From positions 1-64,000 of the forward strand of contig CAWJPA010000007.1 of the NCBI GenBank assembly GCA_963844655.1: a stretch of 64,000 bases of DNA, written 5' to 3'. Shown here one piece after another: positions 17,417-26,541 of the stretch. Position numbers and translations under genes: made by a program. Positions within the stretch are counted from its first letter, which is position 1; every line of letters begins with the position of its first letter. The DNA comes from JASHPR01 sp963844655 (GTDB lineage: Bacteria; Actinomycetota; Actinomycetes; Streptosporangiales; Streptosporangiaceae). The notes beneath the pieces are model-generated. The model worked only from the letters and a program-made list of their open reading frames with translations, made no database searches and had not been told where the DNA came from.

Positions 17417-18114
17417 TCAGTCGGCCAGTAATCCGCTCCGGATGGCGTCGGTGATGGCTTTCCCGGCTCTTTTCCGCCGGTTGCACAAGGCGCTGTGGCC
17501 GATGTTCTGCTCGGCGGCGATCTGCGACAGCGGGACGCCTTCGAGACGGTTGCGGCCGATCAGCTCGGCCTGCGCCGCTGTCAGGACGCCCGTGCGGACG
17601 CCGGCGGCGAGCACGAAGCCGGGTGCCCCACGGCAGGAACGGCGCGTCGCCCTGGTCGTCGAGGTCGCGGCGGCGGCTGGCGTAGCTGGCGTCGGCGTAG
17701 GCGAGAGCCTTGCCCGCCCGCCAGGCCGCCCAGCACAGCCGCGACGCCAGCGGCACCGAGTCCAGGTCGTCTAGGTCTAGGCCGCGCAGGGCCGCCAGGA
17801 AGCCGGTCAGCACCTCGGCCTGCAGGTCAGCGGGGTCGCCACGGTAGGCGGCCGTCAGGCTGGCGACCGCGCGGCGCAGGCCGGGCAGCGCGATCCCGGC
17901 CAGGCCGATCACCCAGGCCGGGCCGCCGCAGCGGGCCGGGCGGGCCAGCTTGGCCCACATCCGGTTGCTCGCGGCCAGCCGCGAGGGGGTGCACAGTCAG
18001 CGGCTGCGGCCCGGTGGTCAGCAGTCGGCACGCGGCATCAACGGCATCGAGGGCGGCCAGCGGGCCGGCCGGGTATCGGCCAGTGGCGGCGGGCGGGGCG
18101 TCGTGGTGATCCAT
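17417..18114 (-). pseudogene. Actinobacterial protein with C-terminal HTH, frameshifted
   Basis: Three frames must be joined. The N-terminus (MDHHDAPPAAT and LDAVDAACRLLTTGP) starts at 18114; a middle part (VIGLAGIALPGLRRAVASL, GDPADLQAEVLTGFLAALRG) is in a second frame; a C-terminal helix-turn-helix (AELIGRNRLEGVPLSQIAAE, SALCNRRKRAGKAI) is in a third. The layout is familiar from actinomycete integrative elements, where such a gene lies beside a methyltransferase-like gene as here. Function is unknown; DNA binding is inferred from the terminal helices. Its 3' end is duplicated at 15445. Confidence 0.6.
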
Positions 18115-18481
18115 GCAGGGCTCCAGGTCAGTAAGCGGGAACGCAGCCCCCCATCCAGCCAGCCCCCGCTGACCTGGCAGGGACCCGCGATATCCTCAGC
18201 GCCGGCCTGCGATGGACCTAGCATGGGCCTGGCGGTTGGGCCGGCCCGAAACCGGGCGGGCGGCCCGCGCCTGGCTGCCTCTGCGACGTCGCGGCAGCCC
18301 GGGCCGGTGACAGCCTGACCTGCGCGGCCGAAGGCCAGGTCCAGCGCGGGTCTATCGCAGGTCCATGGCATCTGGTCAGGCAGCCGGCTCCATCCACGTG
18401 AGCCGCGAGAGATCTGTTTGCGCCTCCCAAAGTTTCCTGGCCGGTGGTGTGAAAAAGGGTCCGGGAAACCCGATTTCTGTG
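18115..18481. other. Intergenic region with no recognisable gene
   Basis: About 370 bp between the HTH gene start and the methyltransferase-like gene. I see no conserved coding motif. A gtgaaaaagggtccgggaaacccgat-type segment near 18448 resembles, on the opposite strand, the sequence bordering the HTH fragment at 15420. Confidence 0.4.
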
Positions 18482-19120
18482 ATGTCAGCGGAGAACGCGG
18501 CGGCACGCGGACCAGTCACCCATGACACACCCTCACAGCAGCCCCGGCCTGCCACGCCGCCCATCACGGGCGAGCGCGGCTGCGCGCCCGGGCCGGCGCG
18601 ACCCGGCGTGCCGGTAAGCATCTGGCCCGGCCTGCCCGCCCCCGCTGCCCGCCACGAGCTGTGCACCGGGCCGGTCACCGTCCCGGCCGCCGAGAAGGCT
18701 ATCGCCGCGTTCTCCCGGCCCGGCGACCTGGTCGCCGCGCCCGACGGCTCTCTCGCGGTGATCGAGGCCGCTGCCGCGGCAGGCCGGCGTGCCCTCGGCC
18801 TGAGCCACGGAGCCGGGCGCGGGTTCGCCGGGCTGCGCGCCCGGCTGGACCCGGCGACCCGGCCGCGGGCCCGGCTGCGGCCGGGCCGCCCCGATCTGCT
18901 GCTCGCCCCGGGGGATCCCGACGCCGGGCAGGCCGCCCTGGCCATCACCGGATGCCACGGCCCCGGCTGCTGCTCCGTCCCGAGACTAGACGGCGCGGAC
19001 GGCCCAGGACTGCTGTATGCGGCCTGCGAGCGGGTGCTGGCACCGGGCGGGGTCCTGGCGGTCCTCACGGCCAGCCATGCTCCCGGCGGCCAGCGCACCG
19101 ACCTGGCCAGGCTCGCCATC
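18482..19120 (+). pseudogene. Degenerate TRM11-like SAM-dependent methyltransferase, truncated
   Basis: The order of blocks matches methyltransferases of actinomycete integrative elements: PVSIW near the N-terminus, SRPGDLV, AAAAAGRRALGLS, and LLYAACERVLAPGGVLAVLT. However, where the family has a DPMCGIGTT SAM-binding motif this protein reads AAPDGSLAVIEA, and where the catalytic S/NPPY motif belongs it reads LLLAPGDPD. Catalysis is therefore unlikely. Near 19120 the homology stops and sequence of a chloride-channel gene begins in another frame. Confidence 0.6.
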
Positions 19121-19330
19121 CGGAGCGTTTGCCATGATCGGCGCCGCCGCCATGATCGGCGCCGTCATGCAGGCTCCCCTCGCCGGCCTCGTCCTGGTCC
19201 TCGAACTCACCCAAAACGGTTTCGGGCTCATTGTCCCCATGATGACGGTGACCGTCACCGCGACCGCTGTCGCCTTCTATGTCGACGGCTACTCGATCTA
19301 CTCCGCCCGCCTGCCGTCCCAGACGCTCGG
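19121..19330 (+). pseudogene. C-terminal fragment of a ClC-type chloride channel/transporter
   Basis: In the +3 frame, AFAMIGAAAMIGAVMQAPLA and LVLVLELTQNGFGLIVPMM are the conserved last membrane helices of ClC channels. The N-terminal two thirds are absent and the frame has no start of its own. The fragment abuts the truncated methyltransferase, marking a deletion or recombination junction. Confidence 0.7.
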
Positions 19331-19493
19331 GATGGCGTGGCGGCCCGGCCCCGGCAAAGCCGCGATAATTCGCCTGACCGTGGCGTGGCGGCCCCACCGG
19401 AACCGATGGCCAAGGAGGCACCCAGCGACTTTCTTGTCGTCGCAGGCGCAGCGGTCGCTGACGCAGTTGCGGCGCATCCCAGCGGTACCAGCG

Positions 19494-20234
19494 TCAGCTT
19501 GCGGAGCGGCGGCTGCCAGCCTGCCAGTCTTCCTCGGTTCCGGCTTGGCCGCTGTCGACGCCGAAGCTGGCGAGCTGCGGGCGTTCGCGCAGGCTGCGCT
19601 TGAGTTCGGCGAAGCCGGGGAAGGCGGCCAGGCCCGTGACGTGGTCCCAGAGGCGGACGGCGTCCTGGTCGCTGGGCAAGCGGCTGATGACCGGTCCGAA
19701 GAAAGCGGTGCCGTCCGGCGGCTGGAAGTGGATGATCGGCGTGCCGACGTCCCTGCCGGTCAGGGACAGGGCGTGGTCGGTCTCGGCCTGGATCTCGCCA
19801 TCCCAGCTGGTGTCACCGAGAGCGTCGGCCAGTTCGGCGGGCAGGCCCGCTTGGGCCAGCAGCGGCTCGGTGAACTCGCGGCTGCCTCGCACTTGCGCCG
19901 TGAGCTGCGCGGCCCGGGATGAGTCGAAGATCTCGCTGCTGAATGCCTCGTACAGGGGGCCGACGGCATCGGGGCCGTGCTCAGCTCGTGCCCGCGCGGC
20001 GACGCGCAGCAGCCGGAGCCCGGAGGTGTGACCGTCTTCGTAGCCGGCCGGGAAGTGCGTGTCGTAGTCGACGTCGGCGTTGATCAGCCGCAGGGAGATG
20101 AACCGCCACTCGACGGAGTAGTCGCGCTGGGTGGCGACCTGGCGGACCCACTGGCTGGTGATCCACGCGAACGGGCACACGGGGTCGAAGTAGAAGCTGA
20201 TGTCGGCCACGCGGGCCGGGTTGCCGGTCGTCAT
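19494..20234 (-). CDS. DsbA-family mycothiol-dependent oxidoreductase (Rv2466c-like)
   Basis: A 246-residue thioredoxin-fold protein with a helical insertion. The N-terminal active site is FDPVCPFAWITSQWV, containing the CPFA motif of Rv2466c-type mycothiol-dependent nitroreductases; cis-Pro lies in GTPIIHF. Such enzymes reduce substrates using mycothiol under oxidative stress. The gene starts just after the stop of the peroxiredoxin gene, so the two form a redox operon. Function assignment rests on family similarity. Confidence 0.85.
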   Translation of the reverse strand: MTTGNPARVADISFYFDPVCPFAWITSQWVRQVATQRDYSVEWRFISLRLINADVDYDTHFPAGYEDGHTSGLRLLRVAARARAEHGPDAVGPLYEAFSSEIFDSSRAAQLTAQVRGSREFTEPLLAQAGLPAELADALGDTSWDGEIQAETDHALSLTGRDVGTPIIHFQPPDGTAFFGPVISRLPSDQDAVRLWDHVTGLAAFPGFAELKRSLRERPQLASFGVDSGQAGTEEDWQAGSRRSAS

Positions 20235-20236
20235 CG

Positions 20237-20719
20237 TCAGGCCGCCGCGTGCTGCCGGAGGTAGCGCACCAGGCCGATGACATCCTCGGGGACCAGCCGG
20301 CCGATGGCGCCGCTGGAATAGACGCTGACGACCACCTTGCCGGCCGGGTCAAGGACGAAGCCGGTGGATTGCAGGTAGACCGGATCGGGGTTGACGAACG
20401 CGCCGGTGAGATCGGCGATGGCGCAGGCATCGGCGCTGTGCCCGACGGGGAAGGTCAGGCCGTGCTTGGCGATGAGGCCGGCGGTGGTTGGCTCGTCGTC
20501 CACTGACAGCGCCGCGACCCTGACCCCAGTTTCAGCGAAGCTGCCGACAGCGCGCTGGAATGCCCGCAGCTGCGCGTTGCAGTACGGGCACCACGACCCG
20601 CGGAAGAACAGCACGGCACCGAAGTCGCCAGCGAAGGCATCCGGCAACGTCAGGGCCGCTCCGCCGGGCGGAGTAACGGGCAGGGCAGGAAACGTGGTTC
20701 CTGGGCTGAGCAACGGCAT
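20237..20719 (-). CDS. Peroxiredoxin (AhpC/TSA-like)
   Basis: A 160-residue protein with the motif FFRGSWCPYCNAQL; the first Cys is the expected peroxidatic or thiol-active residue. The region around VAALSVDDEPTTAGLIAKHG and FPVGHSADACAIADL fits the AhpC/TSA redoxin fold. It probably reduces peroxides in the cytosol. First gene of a two-gene operon with the mycothiol-linked DsbA-fold protein. Confidence 0.88.
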   Translation of the reverse strand: MPLLSPGTTFPALPVTPPGGAALTLPDAFAGDFGAVLFFRGSWCPYCNAQLRAFQRAVGSFAETGVRVAALSVDDEPTTAGLIAKHGLTFPVGHSADACAIADLTGAFVNPDPVYLQSTGFVLDPAGKVVVSVYSSGAIGRLVPEDVIGLVRYLRQHAAA

Positions 20720-20962
20720 GTCAGCTCTCCTCGGCGGGGCGTACTGGCCTGATCGGCGGCGCCGCTTGTTATCGGCATCGTCTTCTTAGCGCAGCGGCTG
20801 CCGGTGTTCTTACCGCGGAACTGGCCCTGAGATATCTGCCACCTGGCGGTAAGACTCTCGCGCTCCGCAGCGCCAACCGTGAGACGGGGTGAGGCCGGCA
20901 GCTGCCTGCGGTCGGCCAGCATGCACGCGTTGCCGCTGACATCCTCTGGAAGGGAGCAAGCA

Positions 20963-21820
20963 ATGACAGGGAGCCTGACCGGCAGGACGGCCCTGGTCAC
21001 CGGGGGCGGGCGCGGGATCGGGCGGGCGATCGCGATCGGCCTGGCGCTGGCCGGCGCGGACGTGTTGGTGACCGCACGCTCGGGAGGCGAGCTGGCGGAC
21101 ACGGCCGCGGCGATCGAGGCCGCGGGCCCCGGAGCCGGCCAGGCCCGCGCGGTGGCCGCCGACATTGCCAATGACCGGCAGCGTCAGCGGGTGATCGAGG
21201 TGGGGCTGGCCCGCGGCCGGATCGACGTGCTCGTGAACAACGCCGCGACCGTGGAGCCGCTGGGCGCCTCCGCCGCGATCGGTGCCGGGGGCCTGCGCCG
21301 GGCGTTTGACCTCAACGTCATCGCCCCGGCCGCCCTAGCGGCTGCGGCCGTCCCCGGCATGCTCGCGGCAGGCTGGGGGCGGATCGTAAACGTTTCCAGC
21401 GGCATCGCCGCAAGCCCCGGCTCCATGATCGGGGGCAACGCTTACGCTGCCACCAAAGCCGCGCTGGAGGCCCACAGCCGGAACCTGGCGGCCGAGCTGG
21501 CAGGCAGCGGGGTAACGGTCAACGTCTATCGTCCCGGCGGCGTGGACACGGCCATGCAGGCCTGGATCCGCTCTCAGGACCCGGCACGCATCGGGGCCGC
21601 CCTTCACGAGCGGTTTCAGCGCAGCTATGCCACCGGGTCGCTCCTGACGGCGGACGCCTCGGCCGCGGCGCTGCTGGGTCATCTGCTTGGCCCGGACAGT
21701 GAGCGGACGGGAGCGATCTGGGATCTCGCCGAAACGGTCTCGGCAGGCAATGACGGCGCTCCCGGTCCCGCGCGCAGGCGGGCTGCCGTCCGTTCTGGCC
21801 CAGTCGGTCGGAGCCACTGA
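20963..21820 (+). CDS. Short-chain dehydrogenase/reductase (SDR)
   Basis: Classical SDR: NAD(P)-binding TGGGRGIGRAI, NNAA motif (VLVNNAATVE), catalytic Ser in NVSSGIAA and the YAATK motif (Tyr and Lys). 285 residues. ATG 20963 is chosen because GGAAGGGAG lies 6 nt upstream; longer forms start in noncoding-looking sequence. Substrate unknown. It faces away from the peroxiredoxin operon, with a 240-bp divergent region between. Confidence 0.9.
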   Translation: MTGSLTGRTALVTGGGRGIGRAIAIGLALAGADVLVTARSGGELADTAAAIEAAGPGAGQARAVAADIANDRQRQRVIEVGLARGRIDVLVNNAATVEPLGASAAIGAGGLRRAFDLNVIAPAALAAAAVPGMLAAGWGRIVNVSSGIAASPGSMIGGNAYAATKAALEAHSRNLAAELAGSGVTVNVYRPGGVDTAMQAWIRSQDPARIGAALHERFQRSYATGSLLTADASAAALLGHLLGPDSERTGAIWDLAETVSAGNDGAPGPARRRAAVRSGPVGRSH

Positions 21821-21839
21821 TTGCCGGCCGCCATGGGAG

Positions 21840-22344
21840 TCAGCGGCGAAGCTGAACCCACCGGGCCGCGACCTGGGGCGGGCCGTCGATCTCCAGCGCG
21901 CTGGGCTGCTGGCCGTTGGTCAGCCACAGCAGCCGGTCCCGAGCCAGCGGCATGCTGGGCGTCCCAGCGATGGATGGCCATCTCGACGGCGACGCGGCGG
22001 CGCCACCAGCTGACCCGGTGGTCGCCGCGGCTGGAGAAGGTCCAGGCCGGTGACTCAGGCGCTGCGGCGGCCAGGATGCTCAGCGTCCGGTCCAGCTGCG
22101 CCGTGTACCAGGCTGCGAGCGCGCCGCGGTCCGCTGGCGGCGTCTCCCGGCCCGGCCGCGGCACGGCCCCGCCAGTGGTGACGATCCTCGCCATCCACCC
22201 CAGGATCGCGCCCATGTGGCCGACCAGGTCGGCGGCAGTCCAGCCCGGGCAGTCGGGCACCGGGCGTGACCAGCCAGCCGCCGCTGCGGCGAGGAGGTCC
22301 TGGCCGTCCGCTGCCGTGACCGTCAGCAGCCCGAGTTCAGCCAT
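21840..22344 (-). pseudogene. MDMPI-type (maleylpyruvate isomerase-like) protein, internally deleted
   Basis: The N-terminal domain is good: LLAAAAAGWSRPVPDCPGW, ADLVGHMGAILGW and VAVEMAIHRWDAQ match the DinB-like mycothiol-binding MDMPI fold. Straight after, a frame change near 21960 leads to RDRLLWLTNGQQPSALEI and VAARWVQLRR, a plausible C-terminal end, but the middle of the C-terminal domain is missing. The gene overlaps the end of the anti-sigma gene. Likely dead or reduced. Confidence 0.55.
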
Positions 22345-22570
22345 CCCCGGCAGGCCTGCTGGCGGCGGCGAGCAGTCCGTCATAGTCGTCGGCGCACGGT
22401 CCGCACGCCAGCAGGTGCGCAGCGACTCCGGGGTAACGGCGGCCCGCCGACTCTGCGGTCTCACTGAGCACGAGATCGACGTAGACGTGCAGTACCTGGA
22501 GTGCCTGATCGCAGCCGACATCGCGCGGGTCGGTGCGCAGGAACTGGTCAAGCTCCGGCCAGTCCGTCAT
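22337..22570 (-). CDS. Putative zinc-finger anti-sigma factor
   Basis: A 77-residue cytosolic protein ending with HLLACGPCADD, a His-Cys-Cys cluster of the anti-sigma (ZAS/zf-HC2) type. Its start overlaps the stop of the sigma gene (ATGA), the usual arrangement for sigma/anti-sigma pairs. No membrane helix is visible, so it would be a soluble, possibly redox-sensing anti-sigma factor. Confidence 0.75.
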   Translation of the reverse strand: MTDWPELDQFLRTDPRDVGCDQALQVLHVYVDLVLSETAESAGRRYPGVAAHLLACGPCADDYDGLLAAASRPAGDG

Positions 22571-23232
22571 GACGATCGCCTCACCGAGTCCAGGTCGGCC
22601 GGACCATCGGCAGGTACGGCCAGGTATCCGTTAGCGGCCAGCGCGGCCCGCAGCTTACGCCGCGCGTCGAACATCGTCTTGTAGATGGCATTACGGCTCG
22701 ACCCCAGCTGTACCACCAGGGCATCGAGAGGAGTGCCGTGGATCACGATGGCCACGAACACCCGCCGCTGCCGGTCGGTCAGCTGCTCCTCGACAGCCCG
22801 GCGCAGCGCCGCGAGCAGATCATGGTGCTCAGCGACATCATCGGGCTGCATGCCCAGGCGGTCGGGCAGCCGGTCCCACTGGCCGGCCTCCAGCGTCGTG
22901 GCAGGCCGCTGCCAGAAGTGACGCCCGAGCTTGGCCGAGACTTCGAGCATTGCGAACTTGTACGCCCAGGTGGTGAACCGGCTCTCCCCGCGGAACTGGC
23001 CGAGCTTGGCGGTAATGGCCATGAGGGCATCATCGGCGGCCTGGTGGGCGAGATCGTCGAGCTCCGGGCCGGTGACCGGGTGTCGGCCCTCGCGGCGGTG
23101 AAGCTCGGACCGGGCGACCCGCAGCAACAGCGTATGTAGCTGGGCCAGCGCCAGTTCACGAGCCGGGCCGGTGCTGCGCAAAGCGCTCAGCCATTGTGCC
23201 GAGTCAGGGTCGAGCTCGCGTCCGCTGCTCAC
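22567..23232 (-). CDS. ECF-type RNA polymerase sigma factor
   Basis: A 221-residue sigma-70 family protein. Region 2 is seen in DDLAHQAADDALMAI and RFTTWAYKFA; region 4 in LTDRQRRVFVAIVIHGTPLD and GSSRNAIYKTMFDARRKL. First gene of an operon with a zinc-finger anti-sigma factor and the MDMPI-like relic, so it probably controls a thiol or stress response. Confidence 0.9.
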   Translation of the reverse strand: MSSGRELDPDSAQWLSALRSTGPARELALAQLHTLLLRVARSELHRREGRHPVTGPELDDLAHQAADDALMAITAKLGQFRGESRFTTWAYKFAMLEVSAKLGRHFWQRPATTLEAGQWDRLPDRLGMQPDDVAEHHDLLAALRRAVEEQLTDRQRRVFVAIVIHGTPLDALVVQLGSSRNAIYKTMFDARRKLRAALAANGYLAVPADGPADLDSVRRSS

Positions 23233-23489
23233 CCCTGGCGTCCCGCTGCCCGGAAGGCACAGCCCTCGGACGCATTAGCTGGAAGCACGCCTCGATGCTA
23301 ACAAGCGGCCGGCCTGCCCGAACCGGAGTGGCTCCGGCTGGGTGTAGCGGTCCGGTCGGCGCGGACTAAGGGTTGACGGAATACTTCATCTGGCACTGTT
23401 GCGTTGGTCGATCGCGGATGGCGGGAGACTGGTGCGATGGTTGCGCGTCGTACGGCTTCGATCTTCGCTGGCTTCCGGTTCCCGCGGGA

Positions 23490-24113
23490 GGTGATCTCGG
23501 TCGCATGCGGCCCACGGCGTTGCGGGCCGACATAGGTAGCTGCGACCAGTAGTTGACGTGCCTGGCGGGGATTGACCACCACCCGCCGGTCAACGACCTC
23601 GGAGACCTTGGGTGGTTTCCAGCTCAGCCGGTCCAGCGGATTGGCCGTCAGCTCTTCCAGCTCGATCGCGTAGCCCAGGACGTTGGCGAACACAGAGCGT
23701 TTGCGCGGGATCGTAGTCGCTCCGGACGCTGTACCGTCCTGCCGAAGCGAGATCGCGTCGAGCACGGCCCGCGCATATATCGGCTTGCCGACTTCGCTGA
23801 CGGGAAGCGAGGATTTCTCCAGCCACCGCAGCGCCGCCGCGACATCAGGAGGGCGGTCATGAGCACGCGAGTTGGGAGCGAGCGCGAAATGCCGCAATGC
23901 CTGCCGCAGCACGCCCGTTTCCAGGTCACCCGCTCTACGAAGGACCGGCTGGTCAAAGGCCGCACTGCGGCCATCTCTGTACCAGACAGCAACAGCACCG
24001 CCCAACCACCCGCCGCCGCTCACCGCCATTCCCGTCCATGGCGAGACCCAGGCCCCCCAAGCCAGGGAACTGCCCCAGAGCTGGTAAGGAAGCGGTCGCT
24101 CGGCGTAGGTCAT
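23490..24113 (-). pseudogene. Tyrosine integrase, C-terminally truncated, near att copy B
   Basis: Start ATG 24113. An N-terminal arm region and a core-binding domain are clear (RHFALAPNSRAHDRPPDVAA, GKPIYARAVLDAISLR, LEELTANPLDRLSWKPPKV, VDRRVVVNPRQARQLL). This matches actinomycete element integrases. Similarity stops soon after AATYVGPQRRGPH; the catalytic domain with Arg, HxxR and Tyr residues is missing and unrelated sequence follows to 23298. It lies 800 bp from tRNA-like copy B, the place an integrase gene normally occupies beside its att site. Not functional. Confidence 0.7.
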
Positions 24114-24167
24114 CCCATCTCGACCGGAAGCCGATCTTGATCTGATATTCGCGGGTAGCCTGGGTCG

Positions 24168-24659
24168 GTGATCGGGGGATTCCGGTCGTGGACAAGGGCG
24201 CACAGGATCAGGGGCGCGGCCTGGACCATGTCGGTTCTGTGGGTGGGTATAGGTGCTGCCGCCAGCGGCTACGTCTTTCTTGCATCCACGAAGACGGTCC
24301 TGGACCCTACGAGCCCCTTCGTCGGGATATTTGACTGGCCCGGCGGGAACTGGAATACAGCCGCATTCGCCGCGGCCGCACTGGCGGCGGTGACATGGCT
24401 GGCGCTGACAATCCCGGTGCTGATCGCCGGATTGCGTCGGATTCTCGGCTGGCCGGGCAAGCGGCTCATGGCAGCGGCGTGGGCAGGCGCGTGGGTTGCG
24501 GGCGTGGCGCTCATGGCGATGATCCCGGCCAGTGTGGCCTCCACGAAAAGCCTCAGCCCCACCGCGAACTGGCAGGAGCTGGTGATCGGTGCCGGGTTCC
24601 TGACGCTCGCAGCGGTGATGGCCTGGATACTGGCCAGACCAGCCGAACCGCAGCGGTGA
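24168..24659 (+). CDS. Hypothetical membrane protein, four predicted helices
   Basis: A 163-residue hydrophobic protein with probable membrane segments near residues 18-40, 66-88, 100-122 and 138-158. I do not recognise a family. GTG 24168 is weakly supported by its upstream sequence; ATG 24228 is an alternative but would clip the first helix. It is the only intact-looking gene between the integrase relic and att copy B. Confidence 0.55.
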   Translation: MIGGFRSWTRAHRIRGAAWTMSVLWVGIGAAASGYVFLASTKTVLDPTSPFVGIFDWPGGNWNTAAFAAAALAAVTWLALTIPVLIAGLRRILGWPGKRLMAAAWAGAWVAGVALMAMIPASVASTKSLSPTANWQELVIGAGFLTLAAVMAWILARPAEPQR

Positions 24660-24906
24660 GCACCCAAGCGTCCGCGTACAGCAGCGAAGTACAGCAACGC
24701 ACCCTGAAATCGGCGCGCCCGGCCTGGCAGCCACAGCCGTCCCAGCAGCGCGAAGCACCCGTGACCGTGGCTATGCAAGTAGTTCGGGACGAGAGGTCGC
24801 GCTGGCGAAGGCATGGGATATGCATGGGATCGATGACCCACTGATGCGCGCGGCTGGCCGCGATGATGCTGGTCAGATGCCCTGTGGGCTTATGAGCGCC
24901 GATCGT

Positions 24907-24958
24907 CTGTAAACCGTTGGCTCAGCCTACGTTGGTTCGAACCCAACACCTGCCACCA
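24907..24958 (+). repeat. tRNA(Tyr) 3'-half copy B (candidate attachment site)
   Basis: Same block as copies A and C with one A fewer after the anticodon (CTGTAAACCG) and a T in the next stem position; the T-arm and acceptor-CCA portion are identical. The left flank differs from A and C. Not an intact tRNA because the 5' half is lacking. Confidence 0.8.
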
Positions 24959-24969
24959 CCAGCGGAAAC

Positions 24970-25004
24970 GGCCCGTAGCCTGGGTGTTCTCAGGATCACG
25001 GGCC
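24970..25004 (+). terminator. Hairpin after tRNA-like copy B
   Basis: GGCCCGT (24970-24976) pairs with ACGGGCC (24998-25004), with an inner CCTG/CAGG pairing. There is no clear T-run, but the position matches the terminator of copy A. Confidence 0.5.
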
Positions 25005-25240
25005 AAGTTGTCCGTGGCAGGCCTTGTGCATCTAGGTCCTGCTGAGTCCGACTCTCGGTAGCTGCCCACGGACACATAGCGGACAGCGTCCGCGATCATG
25101 CTGCGCTGCAAATCAGGCTGTGCTGGGATCAAAGGCTACCAGGCAGGGCAGCCGCCATGCGTTGGCAGGAGGCGAGAGCTGGGCCCGCCCGTTCTGGCTT
25201 GCCTTGCCGGTGATCGATAGGAGCACGCTGGCTCGGCAGT

Positions 25241-25870
25241 TCAAAAGCCGACCTGCTGGCGGATGAGGACGACGTGGATGCGGCCGGGCAGTTCCTGGTG
25301 GATCTCCAGGATCTTCGCCACCTGACTGTGCTGCCCGTAAGCGGCCTGCGCCCGGACGTCCTCCAGCGGCAGGCTGTGCTGATAGATCCGCTCATGCGCT
25401 GCTGCCAGCGTAGGCACGAGCTTCTGCGCACCGATCACGAAGATCACATTGGCCGCGCCCCAGGCGTAGGAGGCCAGCTGGCTGCCCGACGCCGAGGCGA
25501 TCACCAAGGTTCCGTCCGGGGTGACCGCGTGCACGCTGCCCAGGGCGTAGTCGGGCTGGCCGCCGATCGCCTTCATCTGCTGCCCTTGGGTCGCGAAGTC
25601 GAGCGCGAACATCTTGTTGCGCGCCGACTCCCACCGGCCCTCGCCGTCGTTGATCGCGCCCGCGATCCCGGTCTCGGCCAGCGTCACCGAGGCGTTGGTC
25701 ATCACCGACGAGCCCTCCGGGATGCGGGCCAGCACCGCTTGGCGCGCGGCATCGAGATCAACGACGACCTCGACACTGAAGCCGTGCTCCTCGAGCGCCA
25801 CGACGGTCGCCTGCAGCGCGTGCTCATCCGGCAGCGCAGTAAATCGGTCAGGGACGGCAATCGTGCTCAT
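25241..25870 (-). CDS. LUD-domain protein (LutC-like)
   Basis: A 209-residue LUD (lactate utilisation, DUF162) protein with typical blocks GSSVMTNASVTLAETGIA and TPDGTLVIASASGSQLA, then GAANVIFVIGAQKLVPTLA. Start ATG 25870 has AGGAGG 8 nt upstream. In other bacteria LutC acts with LutA and LutB in lactate oxidation, but neither is adjacent here, so its role alone is uncertain. Confidence 0.88.
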   Translation of the reverse strand: MSTIAVPDRFTALPDEHALQATVVALEEHGFSVEVVVDLDAARQAVLARIPEGSSVMTNASVTLAETGIAGAINDGEGRWESARNKMFALDFATQGQQMKAIGGQPDYALGSVHAVTPDGTLVIASASGSQLASYAWGAANVIFVIGAQKLVPTLAAAHERIYQHSLPLEDVRAQAAYGQHSQVAKILEIHQELPGRIHVVLIRQQVGF

Positions 25871-26541
25871 TTGCTAGTCCTCCTTGATGCAGCTAGCTGG
25901 CTGGTCGAGTGCCCCGAAGCTACTGGGCATCAAGGTGAGCGGCTGTCACCTGGTTCCGGTGATTTCGCGGACCAAGTCTCACAGACCGGTGAATCGCCTG
26001 GACCAGATGAGCATTGCTCACCGGCCTAGTCAGAAGAATGCGGACCGGGCGGTCAAGTACTCATTACCTGGGAGATCTCAGGTGCGCCCGGAACTAGCGG
26101 CCATCACGGTGAGCAGGGGTCTGCTGATCCTGGTGATTCGCAGTCCGGGTGAGCTGGCAGACCTGGAGCACGTCCAGGCCGAGCCCCTCGATCTCTGCGA
26201 GCAGGCCGTATAGTGCCGACCGGTCCAGCAGCCCGGTGAGCATGGCGTGCGCCTGTGCCGCCGGTCTGCCCAGGCGGCGCTGTCACCGGCACGCGTAGCA
26301 GCGCAATCCAGGGCGAAGGCAAAGGCGGGCCGGAACCAGCACCTTCACGGCTGTCCGTAGAAGATCGGTTCTGCGGTGCTCCGGTGACGCGAATCACCGT
26401 GATCCGGTGATGCCTCCTCACCTGCCTGGCGGCAAGCCTGGCAGTGGCCCGCCTCCTGGCAGGGAATTTTCAGCAGCGGACTGACATGGGCGAGCAAGCC
26501 CAGAGCGCTGCCCAACCAGCCCCACCGAAGGGAGATCTTCT
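25871..26541. other. Intergenic region with one small gene relic
   Basis: 670 bp between two intact genes. Apart from the minus-strand relic at 26094-26243 I see no coding signal or clear promoter other than the ribosome-binding sites at its edges. Confidence 0.5.
26094..26243 (-). pseudogene. Tail of a small conserved actinobacterial protein
   Basis: Codons from 26243 read LLDRSALYGLLAEIEGLGLD followed by VLQVCQL. That pattern closes an abundant family of roughly 80-residue actinobacterial proteins of unknown role. The N-terminal strands are not found upstream, so only the last helix and strand remain. Confidence 0.35.
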
